Shown here: in pieces, positions 1 to 7,075 of the stretch
Numbering within the stretch: the first letter of the stretch is position 1
How the letters are laid out: each line of letters opens with the position of its first letter
NCBI GenBank assembly: GCA_029259935.1
Contig: JAJDEH010000245.1
Span: forward strand, 1 to 11,036
Reading direction: 5' to 3'
From: Planctomycetota bacterium
Lineage (GTDB): Bacteria; Planctomycetota; Planctomycetia; Pirellulales; Pirellulaceae
DNA: 11,036 bases
The notes under the pieces: model-generated
What the model saw: the letters and a program-made list of their open reading frames with translations, nothing else
Database searches by the model: none
Told to the model about the DNA's origin: nothing
Position numbers and translations under genes: made by a program

Positions 1-1718
<1,718 letters not shown>

Positions 1719-1944
1719 ACGATAATCGAACACTCGTGGTCACAACAGCGCAACGCAAACAGTCTGAACCAAGCTTTCGCCGTGAACAAACCCATCAACG
1801 ATGCACCATTGCTACTAGATCCAGTAACAATAAAAACTTGTCTTTAGCGCTAACTAAGAACTTGCAAGAACATCACCAAAGCCGACCGGTTAAAATCGAA
1901 CATCGGCATGCTCTCGCGAAGATGCCATCTACTTGATTACCAAA

Positions 1945-1957
1945 TTGTCAAAGAACA
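1945..1957 (-). promoter_or_regulatory. boxA antitermination element of the rRNA leader
   Basis: On the minus strand the sequence reads TGTTCTTTGACAA. This is very close to the rRNA-leader boxA known from Bacillus (TGTTCTTTGAAAA) and E. coli (TGCTCTTTAACAA). It lies about 230 nt before the 23S 5' end and downstream of the promoter at 2142-2169, where NusB/NusE would load to protect the untranslated transcript from Rho. Its presence in front of a lone 23S supports an independently transcribed rRNA unit. Confidence 0.8.
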
Positions 1958-1998
1958 TCCGAATGACCAACGGCCACTCGACCTAGCCCTAGATGGAC

Positions 1999-2057
1999 AA
2001 GGGTGAACCACCAAAGTTCGGCCTCTTTAAGAGGCAACGCGTTGGTGACTCACCCTT
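1999..2057 (-). promoter_or_regulatory. Long nested hairpin in the 23S leader
   Basis: Three nested stems share one axis. The outer stem is 8 bp (AAGGGTGA 1999-2006 with TCACCCTT 2050-2057). The middle stem is 5 bp (ACCAA 2010-2014 with TTGGT 2042-2046). The apical stem is GCCTCTT/AAGAGGC (2021-2027 with 2029-2035). Symmetrical internal loops of 3x3 and 6x6 nt separate them. It lies between promoter and boxA on the rRNA strand, where boxB-like hairpins sit in other bacteria. It could also be an RNase III processing stem. It lacks the T-run of an intrinsic terminator on either strand. Confidence 0.6.
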
Positions 2058-2141
2058 AGCCATTTGCCAAACAAGCAATTTATCCCGTTTCCAAAAACCT
2101 GTCAATGGTCGCTGGCATGGTTTTTCAAAAAGCAGGCTGGG

Positions 2142-2169
2142 ATTATACAGAACCGATTCCGCCCGCCAA
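2142..2169 (-). promoter_or_regulatory. Sigma-70-type promoter driving the 23S rRNA
   Basis: On the minus strand TTGGCG (2164-2169), a 16-nt spacer and a perfect TATAAT (2142-2147) form a housekeeping promoter. An AATTTTTT run just upstream (2180-2187) could act as an UP element. Transcription would start near 2135 and run through the hairpin and boxA into 23S. This is the only good minus-strand promoter I see between the 23S and the plus-strand gene at 2531. Confidence 0.65.
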
Positions 2170-2530
2170 GTGGCCCTCGAAAAAATTCGCGATGGGTCCT
2201 CGGCGGAACCCAATCTTTTCGACGTTTAGGGGCGGAAACTTGAGAGAAAATGAAACGGCGACGTGCAGAAAGACGACTAAACCGTGTCCTCATCGCGGAA
2301 ATACCGGGGGAATTTGTTTTTTCCACCAACGGTTCTTCCGCGGCAACTTTTCCTCAACCCGCGCCCCCGTCCAGGCCGATTATGAAAGGCGAATGCTCAT
2401 TCACTCGATGACCACATCATCACTTGGGGCAATCCGAAGCCAATCCTTCGCTCACAACGAGATCCTCGCCACAAACCCAGCAACGTGAGCCACCACCACA
2501 CACCTTCCAATTGAATGGAGTCGAGAAAAA
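2170..2530. other. Intergenic region between rRNA promoter and the next gene
   Basis: No convincing gene is seen here. A 127-residue open frame across 2105-2488 overlaps the rRNA promoter, has no ribosome-binding site and has atypical composition. The stretch separates two divergent units, so the promoter of the 2531 gene is expected here, but no clear -35/-10 pair could be assigned. Only the ribosome-binding site GGAG (2517-2520) is clear. Confidence 0.5.
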
Positions 2531-3067
2531 ATGTCACTATTTCGCAAGCATGCCCGGATTTGGTCCGTCATTACATTATTCTCGCTCGCGGGCGGCCAGG
2601 TCTTGCAGGCCGCCGGCCCCGCGGACGCTCGTAAAACTCCCGTTGTCGCCGATGTCGCGCTTCACAATGGTGGAACGCTGGTCGGACAAGTACTCAATTC
2701 GTCGTCCGTGGCTCAAACGGGAAAGACGGTAGCCATCAGCCAAAACGGCAAGCTGGTAGCTTCCGCCAAAACCGACGCCAAGGGCCGCTTTGTCATTCAA
2801 GGACTTCGTGCTGGCACCTACGTCATTGAAACTCAAGCCAGCAATGGTCTGGTACGCCTGTGGGCTCCGCGAACGGCTCCCCCAGCCGCGAAATCCGCCG
2901 TCGTCATGGTCTCGCAAGACAACGTCGTGCGTGGACAACTTGGCGGTGGAGTCGGCTTCAATGTCGACACGGCCATTTTCCTGGGCGTCGCCGGCGCGGG
3001 CCTTGGGATCGGTATCTACCAGGTAACCAAAGACGACGGCGGCGGTGCCACCGGGCCTGCCAGCTAA
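2531..3067 (+). CDS. Secreted carboxypeptidase-regulatory-like domain protein
   Basis: This 178-residue protein begins with a Sec-type signal (residues 1-28: RKHAR, a hydrophobic run, then QAAG). Residues about 43-105 form one beta-sandwich unit of the carboxypeptidase-regulatory/CnaB-like type: GGTLVGQVLNSSS, then SAKTDAKGRFVIQGLRAGTY, the typical 'T-D-x-x-G-x-F-x-I-x-G-L-x-x-G-x-Y' signature. A glycine-rich hydrophobic segment (about 148-165, IFLGVAGAGLGIGIYQV) is followed by a short charged tail and could anchor it in a membrane. Such single-domain proteins are common in planctomycetes and are thought to be surface or periplasmic; the ligand is unknown. The ATG has GGAG 10 nt upstream. A terminator follows directly, so it looks monocistronic. 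Confidence 0.85.
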   Translation: MSLFRKHARIWSVITLFSLAGGQVLQAAGPADARKTPVVADVALHNGGTLVGQVLNSSSVAQTGKTVAISQNGKLVASAKTDAKGRFVIQGLRAGTYVIETQASNGLVRLWAPRTAPPAAKSAVVMVSQDNVVRGQLGGGVGFNVDTAIFLGVAGAGLGIGIYQVTKDDGGGATGPAS

Positions 3068-3112
3068 ACCCCGCGGTTCGGCTTCGACTCCAAGTCGTCC
3101 ATTGCAAATATC

Positions 3113-3148
3113 AACTCCGGTGGAACTTCCGTCCGCCGGAGTTTTCTT
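3113..3148 (+). terminator. Rho-independent terminator after the carboxypeptidase-like gene
   Basis: A 12-bp stem, AACTCCGGTGGA (3113-3124) with TCCGCCGGAGTT (3132-3143), contains one G-U pair and a 7-nt loop. It runs into TTTTCTT (3142-3148). It lies 45 nt past the stop codon at 3067 and separates this gene from the hydrolase at 3279. Confidence 0.85.
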
Positions 3149-3278
3149 ATGCCTCGCCCGTCGTAATTTCGCCGACGGACCAAGGCGGCGCTCGTTTATC
3201 GCGCCAGCCGTCGCTACAATGCCGTGAATTGCAGCCCTCTGACTCACCCACCTCCGAACGTCTTGCGGAATCCAACCC

Positions 3279-4208
3279 ATGCCCCTTGATTCTCAGGTCG
3301 AAATTCTGCTGGCCGAAATGGCCACCGTGCCAGCCACGCCCATTCACGAGTTGACTCCGGTCGAAGCGCGCGAGCAGATGGTGGCCGCCAGTAATATGCT
3401 GGGTGATCCCGCAGCCGTGGACTCGATTGAAGATCGAATCATCATCGGTCCGCATGGCGAGATTCCACTACGTGTTTATCGCCCAGCGGACGCCCTCGGC
3501 GGCGCGGTCGTCTATTTTCATGGCGGCGGATGGGTAGTAGGAAGCATCACGACGCACGACGGCTACTGCCGGATGCTGGCGAACACGGGCAACAGGATGG
3601 TGGTTTCGGTCGATTATCGATTAGCGCCGGAACACCAATTTCCAACGGCCGCCGAAGATGCCTTTGAAGCGACGCGCTGGGTGAGCGAAAGTCTTCCCGA
3701 GTTGGGTGGTAGCGCTGGGCCGCTTGTCGTCGCCGGCGATAGCGCGGGAGGAAACCTGGCCGCGGTTGTCGCGCTGATGGCACGCGACCAAGGGGGGCCG
3801 GCGATTGAGTTGCAGGTGCTGATCTACCCGATCACCGATTACAACCTCCAGACTCTGTCCTACCAAGATTTCGCCGACGGTTTCTTCCTGACTCGCGACG
3901 CGATGGCCTGGTTCTGGGACCAGTACTGCCCGCAAGCGGAACGTCGACACGACCCCTACATTTCGCCGCTGCGATGCGACGATCTCAAGGGGCTCCCACG
4001 GGCGCTGGTCATGACGGCCGAATTCGATCCGCTCCGCGACGAAGGAGAACGCTACGCCGAGAAACTACAAGCGGCGAAAGTCCCCGTTAAGCTCTCACGC
4101 TACGACGGCATGATTCATGGATTCGTGCGACGCATCAATCGGTTGGATAAGGCGAGCAATGCGCTGACAGAAGTGGCTAAGGCTCTGAGAACGACCCAGC
4201 TTTGGTAA
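3279..4208 (+). CDS. Alpha/beta-hydrolase, HSL-family carboxylesterase
   Basis: This 309-residue protein has the full layout of the hormone-sensitive-lipase (family IV) esterases. The oxyanion motif HGGG is at 81-84, with upstream context VVYFHGGGWVVGS. DYRLAPEHQFP follows at 112-122. The nucleophile elbow GDSAGGN has Ser155. The acid is Asp250 in EFDPLRDEG, and the base is His280 in GMIHGF. It should hydrolyse short- to medium-chain carboxylic esters; the natural substrate cannot be read from sequence. Length is normal for the family and no signal peptide is seen, so it is probably cytoplasmic. No strong Shine-Dalgarno precedes the ATG. It lies just outside the cassette-like region, and its composition is more GC-rich than the genes that follow. 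Confidence 0.92.
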   Translation: MPLDSQVEILLAEMATVPATPIHELTPVEAREQMVAASNMLGDPAAVDSIEDRIIIGPHGEIPLRVYRPADALGGAVVYFHGGGWVVGSITTHDGYCRMLANTGNRMVVSVDYRLAPEHQFPTAAEDAFEATRWVSESLPELGGSAGPLVVAGDSAGGNLAAVVALMARDQGGPAIELQVLIYPITDYNLQTLSYQDFADGFFLTRDAMAWFWDQYCPQAERRHDPYISPLRCDDLKGLPRALVMTAEFDPLRDEGERYAEKLQAAKVPVKLSRYDGMIHGFVRRINRLDKASNALTEVAKALRTTQLW

Positions 4209-4322
4209 CCGAGTCCAAACATTTTCCTTCTCCACCTTCAGCGCAAACTCGGACATGGGATTCTACGCCAACTAACCGTAATCTAAAACCTCATCGTAGT
4301 GGTCGCTGAAATTCCACGAGTT

Positions 4323-4406
4323 ACGACCCGCATTTGCTATTCTGGCCATTCGCGCGTCAAGTTGGGGGAGTTTCCGACACGTTGCCGGCCAGCAACCCGT
4401 TGGGCG
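4323..4406 (+). other. Degenerate attC-like site 1 (left boundary of the cassette array)
   Basis: The right half is clear. CCGACACG...CCCGTTGGGCG (4374-4406) matches site 2 (5043-5075) at 29 of 33 positions and ends in R' GTTGGGCG (4399-4406). The L' stretch GGCCAGCAA (4387-4395) pairs with TTGC (4334-4337) plus TGGCC (4343-4347), leaving a 5-nt bulge. No good R'' box (RYYYAAC) is visible to the left; the nearest, GCCAAC near 4269-4274, is not followed by a matching L''. This may be a decayed attC of a lost cassette or another type of boundary. Confidence 0.5.
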
Positions 4407-4422
4407 CTCTAAGGAATCTCCA

Positions 4423-4974
4423 ATGTCCAAACTTGTCTGCGTAAAAACGTATCCAGATCGCCTAGAGGCCGACCAGGCGAAATCAATGCTTGAGGCAAAC
4501 GGAATCAAAGCCTCTGTTTCTGCTGATGATGCTGGAGGTATGCGACCTGATCTTGGCTTTACCTCAGGCGGAGTGAAACTATTCGTTTTGGATGAGAATA
4601 CGGACAAAGCAATCGAACTTTTGGGCAAGGAATCAACCAACGACAAATCGGACTCCGAACCTGGTAGTAGCAGTGTTGGCGCGTTCTTAGGCCGAACAGT
4701 CTTTGCGTTCATCATATGGGTTATGGCGTCCTATGCTGCGCTTTTTGCTGCTGAATTACCTTATTGGCTAATCGTCGGTAAACACTCGTTGACGGCGTGG
4801 GGGTTTGGATTAGTCGTTTTGATGCTGTCTTGCCTTAGTGCGATCGTTGCTGCACCGTTTATCGCTTCCACGCGGTGGGACATTGCCAAGGTGTTTTTGG
4901 TTCTTATCGCCGTCGAGTTTCTTTTACTGACGGCCTATTATGTCGTTCTTTCGTTGAACGGCGAAATCATCTAA
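4423..4974 (+). CDS. DUF2007-domain protein with three C-terminal membrane segments (cassette 1)
   Basis: This 183-residue protein starts with a DUF2007 domain (putative prokaryotic signal-transducing family, PII-like fold), residues about 2-68: LVCVKTYPDRLEADQAKSML, then EANGIKASVSADDAGG and GGVKLFVLDENTDKAIELL. A Ser/Asp-rich linker (70-86) leads to three hydrophobic segments (about 92-117, 125-147, 155-177). Many DUF2007 proteins are soluble and short or carry a zinc ribbon; here the domain is fused to a membrane module. The ligand and role are unknown. The ATG has AAGGA (4411-4415) 7 nt upstream. The start lies 23 nt inside the unit, a typical cassette position. Site 2 follows just after the stop codon. 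Confidence 0.8.
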   Translation: MSKLVCVKTYPDRLEADQAKSMLEANGIKASVSADDAGGMRPDLGFTSGGVKLFVLDENTDKAIELLGKESTNDKSDSEPGSSSVGAFLGRTVFAFIIWVMASYAALFAAELPYWLIVGKHSLTAWGFGLVVLMLSCLSAIVAAPFIASTRWDIAKVFLVLIAVEFLLLTAYYVVLSLNGEII

Positions 4975-4997
4975 ATCGTGAGGGAAAAGCCCCCCGC

Positions 4998-5075
4998 GCG
5001 CCAACAATGTATGTTCGGCAGCGTTGCTCCGCAATCGCCTTCCCGACACGTTGTCGGCCAGATACCCGTTGGCCG
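4998..5075 (+). other. attC-like recombination site 2 (end of cassette 1)
   Basis: R'' is GCGCCAAC (4998-5005) and R' is GTTGGCCG (5068-5075). GTAT (5009-5012) pairs with ATAC (5062-5065), and GGC (5017-5019) with GCC (5057-5059), across a small internal loop. The centre holds two small hairpins, GCGTTGC/GCAATCGC and CCGACA/TGTCGG. The fit to the attC model is weaker than for sites 3 and 4. R'' is one base short of a perfect complement to the leading edge of cassette 1 (GTTGGGCGC). Confidence 0.55.
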
Positions 5076-5098
5076 AACAGTTCACCTCGTCATCGCCA

Positions 5099-5587
5099 AT
5101 GAAATGGAATCAGTTCACGCTCGGCACACTCCTTTTCGGCGTGTTCGTCGTTTCGATTCTGATGGCCATTAACGCGAGATTTGCCCTGGCGTCCCCGATC
5201 ATTCGTCAAGACAAGATGTACGGCTATTCGTGTGGCTGGCCGGTGCCGCTACAATCTGGCCCTGCACCAACGCCCGTCGTTGTCCACACGGACGGCTCTG
5301 AAGAACAAGGCGCCTCAGGTTATAATGCCTTCAACCCATTAGCTCGTTTCGTGAACGTGTTGATCGCAGTCGTCGTTGTCGTACTTAGCTATTTCGGCTT
5401 CAACTGGATTCGCTTTCACCGCAATATGATATGTGCGGCCAACATAGAATCATCCGCTGTGTCCCTTCGGGATCGCCTTCGCTTTTTGCTCGACGTGCGT
5501 TCCGTTAGTAAAATAAAACGTGCTTCAACGTCGTCCGCTTCGTTAACGGCGGCGACGGATATTCTTCCCGTTGGGCGAACGAAGTGA
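5099..5587 (+). CDS. Two-TM membrane protein reading through its own attC (cassette 2)
   Basis: I do not recognise a named family. The 162-residue reading starts at ATG 5099 (MKWNQFTLGTLLFGVFVV), a type of N-terminus frequent in small planctomycete membrane proteins. An earlier in-frame ATG at 5024 lies inside attC-like site 2, before the cassette edge, and was rejected. Membrane segments are near residues 8-30 and 84-104, with a Pro/Gly-rich extracytoplasmic loop between them. From about residue 113 the frame is attC DNA (site 3), and the last five codons belong to the next cassette. The stop TGA overlaps the GTG of the next gene (GTGA, 5584-5587). The functional protein is probably residues 1-112 plus an attC-encoded tail. 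No clear Shine-Dalgarno is seen. Confidence 0.65.
   Translation: MKWNQFTLGTLLFGVFVVSILMAINARFALASPIIRQDKMYGYSCGWPVPLQSGPAPTPVVVHTDGSEEQGASGYNAFNPLARFVNVLIAVVVVVLSYFGFNWIRFHRNMICAANIESSAVSLRDRLRFLLDVRSVSKIKRASTSSASLTAATDILPVGRTK
5436..5577 (+). other. attC recombination site 3 (end of cassette 2)
   Basis: R'' is CGGCCAAC (5436-5443). L'' is GAAT (5447-5450), an extrahelical C (5451) and ATCCG (5452-5456). L' is CGGAT (5556-5560) plus ATTC (5561-5564). R' is GTTGGGCG (5570-5577). The L arms pair perfectly except for the single extra base in L'', the hallmark that sets strand choice for integron integrases. The site is 142 bp, at the long end of the attC range. It is similar to site 4 over most of its length (shared CCCTTCGGG/CCCTACGGG, CGCCTTCG, GCGTTC, TAAAATA and CTTCGTTMACGGCGGCG blocks). 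Confidence 0.75.
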
Positions 5588-6036
5588 CAGTTGTCCCTGA
5601 CCTCTTTCGATGCCTCACTTATATCCTGCTTCACCTACTGCTTTTCTTCTTTGCTCCGGTCTGGAACTTTCTGCTGGTCACAACGAAACTAGACAGCTTT
5701 GCGATTTGGTCTCTTGTTGCATTTACAGTCGTTGCCACAGTCTTTTTTGTGCCGGTCGCGGCCGCCTTTATGACCGCTGTTTTCCAGTTCACGATCGATG
5801 ACAAGAAACTCACTTGGGATGTACTCACTGGGATGTTTCATCGTGAAATCGGGTTTGACGATATCAAGGTGGTCCGGTACCACCTCTTTGCGTACCATGC
5901 GTCGCGTGGCTTCTGGTCACAAGGAATCCCACTGCCTGCGCTCTTTCTGCTAAACAAGGACGTTCGACGCGCTTTGCGTGGCCACCTTCGCAAGGTTCTG
6001 CCGGATGGCCATCCACTAATGCGGTTGGCTGGGTAA
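5584..6036 (+). CDS. Two-TM membrane protein with PH-like C-terminal domain (cassette 3)
   Basis: A 150-residue frame starts at GTG 5584, the only plausible start since the next in-frame Met is at residue 63, inside the second membrane segment. Hydrophobic segments lie near 9-33 and 38-66. They are followed by FQFTIDDKKLTWDVLTGMFH, then REIGFDDIKVVRYH (67-100), which resembles the opening strands of the bacterial PH-like (bPH/YdbT-type) domain. This family link is tentative. The gene starts 14 nt after the cassette junction with no Shine-Dalgarno. It overlaps the stop of the preceding ORF as GTGA, so it may depend on translational coupling. Site 4 begins 8 nt after the stop. Confidence 0.7.
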   Translation: MTVVPDLFRCLTYILLHLLLFFFAPVWNFLLVTTKLDSFAIWSLVAFTVVATVFFVPVAAAFMTAVFQFTIDDKKLTWDVLTGMFHREIGFDDIKVVRYHLFAYHASRGFWSQGIPLPALFLLNKDVRRALRGHLRKVLPDGHPLMRLAG

Positions 6037-6043
6037 TGCGCGA

Positions 6044-6182
6044 CGCCCAACAGCATCTGCCGCAGAGGCCCTACGGGCACGCCTTCGTCTTTCATTCACC
6101 GGGCGTTCACGTAAAATAGTGTTTCGTTAATCGACGCTGTCTCCTTCGTTCACGGCGGCGTCGGCAATGCTACCCGTTAGCG
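6044..6182 (+). other. attC recombination site 4 (end of cassette 3)
   Basis: R'' is CGCCCAAC (6044-6051). L'' is AGCAT (6052-6056), an extrahelical C (6057) and TGCCG (6058-6062). L' is CGGCA (6162-6166) plus ATGCT (6167-6171). R' is GTTAGCG (6176-6182). L-arm pairing is perfect apart from the single extra C, placed just as in site 3. R'' does not fully match this site's R' but matches exactly the leading edge of its own cassette (GTTGGGCG at 5570). Length is 139 bp. Confidence 0.78.
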
Positions 6183-6426
6183 GTTCCGGTGCGCTCGCGG
6201 ATAAACACCTGTCGATGTTCCGTGTCACGCCCACGGCATGATGCACAACCAAGCTCGCCTGCCCGCCCGTAATCTCAATCACCACATCGCCAACGGTCAC
6301 GCGATCGCCCTTCTTGAGCCGCCGAGCAACAAACCTCCGCGCGGCGCCTTCCTGCTCCGCTTCGTGCGTTAGGCCCTGCAGCTTTAGTGCGAGCCGATCG
6401 AGGTTGCCGTCGGGTAGGTTAGGCAT
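6127..6426 (-). CDS. Small hypothetical protein with weak CsrA-like segment
   Basis: This is a 99-residue frame. I chose the ATG at 6424-6426 because it overlaps the stop of the upstream minus-strand gene as ATGCCTAA, a classic coupling arrangement; a GTG at 6483 would add 19 residues. Residues about 36-71 (RLKKGDRVTVGDVVIEITGG, then QASLVVHHAVGV) recall the strands of CsrA ('G-x-x-V-x-I-G-D-x-I-x-V'), but key positions and the usual N-terminal start are missing, so no function is assigned. From about residue 82 the frame runs through attC site 4, so the C-terminal ~18 residues and the stop are supplied by the recombination site. The true protein may have been truncated or extended by cassette insertion. 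Confidence 0.5.
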   Translation of the reverse strand: MPNLPDGNLDRLALKLQGLTHEAEQEGAARRFVARRLKKGDRVTVGDVVIEITGGQASLVVHHAVGVTRNIDRCLSASAPEPLTGSIADAAVNEGDSVD

Positions 6427-7075
6427 CGTGGCAAGCTTCTTGAACTCCCAGAAGACCGACAATCCCGCTTGGTGCATCGCCACTCAAATACGCCTGTTCA
6501 ATCTGTGGTTTCATCAGTTCGCCGACAGTACCGCCGCCAGGCAAAACAATGTGTGCCATGAATTCGCTTTTAAAGCGCCGTCGCGGGGCATGGAAGAAGC
6601 TGTCTCCTTCAATCCTTGCCGAAAGAGGTCGCAGTTTCACTGAATGACGTTCGGCGAGAATGTCGCGCATCAAGCATCGGTCTGATTTGAAGGGACATTG
6701 GAACGAAGCGTCGATTTCACCGTCCACGAAGCAGCGACGTGCCGCAACATGTCGAGAGCATCCAATGCGGAACTCGCGCCGTTCGGGCTCGAAGACAATC
6801 ATCAACTCTGGATGATCGAGGAGATGCTGAAAGTAATCCTCGCCCCACTCGCCGAGACCGAATGCGTCGTCATGCGGTATGAACTTTCCACCCGTGACGC
6901 GCGGCTTGTCCTCCCCCTCGGAAAACGTCTCGAATAAGAAGAGGTCCTTACGGCCATCGCACAATCGCGATACTTCACCACGGTCTTGAGGACCGAGCGA
7001 TTGCCACCAAGATTCGGCTTCAGGGACAAGACTGGGCGGCAGGCTGTCCACCAGGGTGGAGGGGAGTGATTCCAT
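6419..7075 (-). CDS. Hypothetical cysteine-containing protein
   Basis: I do not recognise a family for this 218-residue protein. The N-terminal part is acidic and rich in Trp and Phe (ESWWQSLGPQDRGEVSRLCD, then GKFIPHDDAFGLGEWGEDYF). A cysteine cluster follows at Cys106, Cys115, Cys127 and Cys134 with His109, which could bind a metal: FRIGCSRHVAARRC, then FQCPFKSDRC. Beyond residue 140 it is less convincing. Residues 173-200 (MAHIVLPGGGTVGELMKPQI, then EQAYLSGD) look like the beginning of another protein, so a frameshift or fusion is possible. Only a weak AGG precedes the ATG. It forms a coupled pair with the downstream minus-strand ORF. Confidence 0.55.
   Translation of the reverse strand: MESLPSTLVDSLPPSLVPEAESWWQSLGPQDRGEVSRLCDGRKDLFLFETFSEGEDKPRVTGGKFIPHDDAFGLGEWGEDYFQHLLDHPELMIVFEPERREFRIGCSRHVAARRCFVDGEIDASFQCPFKSDRCLMRDILAERHSVKLRPLSARIEGDSFFHAPRRRFKSEFMAHIVLPGGGTVGELMKPQIEQAYLSGDAPSGIVGLLGVQEACHDA

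Larger units (their letters stand above)
4400..6176 (+). mobile_element. Integron-type gene-cassette array, three cassettes, no integrase in window
   Basis: Three units are bounded by G/TT crossover points at 4399/4400, 5068/5069, 5570/5571 and 6176/6177, giving cassettes of 669, 502 and 606 bp. Each has one plus-strand ORF starting within about 30 bp of its left edge and a trailing attC-like site. Cassette 2 opens with (G)TTGGCCG and ends with R'' CGGCCAAC. Cassette 3 opens with (G)TTGGGCG and ends with R'' CGCCCAAC. Both are exact complements, as expected of cassettes that moved as circles. No intI gene lies in the window, so this is either part of a longer array or an integrase-less cluster. 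The genes look more AT-rich than the flanking esterase and sigma genes. Classification is inference from site structure. Confidence 0.7.

Noticed and set aside
1719..2141. tRNA gene in the rRNA leader
   Set aside because: No cloverleaf-like sequence or GGTTCGAATCC-type T-arm was found on the minus strand.
2105..2488. 127-residue plus-strand open frame
   Set aside because: Overlaps the rRNA promoter, has no ribosome-binding site, and the sequence has no protein-like pattern.
2576..3280. 234-residue minus-strand open frame
   Set aside because: Antisense shadow of the carboxypeptidase-like gene. It also crosses the terminator at 3113-3148.
4209..4262. CCGAGT/ACTCGG repeat after the esterase as a terminator
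   Set aside because: Six-bp stem with a loop of more than 30 nt and no following T-run.
4323..6182. CRISPR array as an explanation for the repeated CCGTTRGSCG sites
   Set aside because: Spacing is 500-670 bp with genes between the sites, and the repeats are imperfect palindromic sites rather than short uniform repeats.
6367..6424. Two GTTAGGC strings (6367 and 6418) resembling attC R' boxes
   Set aside because: Both lie inside the minus-strand coding frame, and no matching R'' or L''/L' pairs were found upstream of them.
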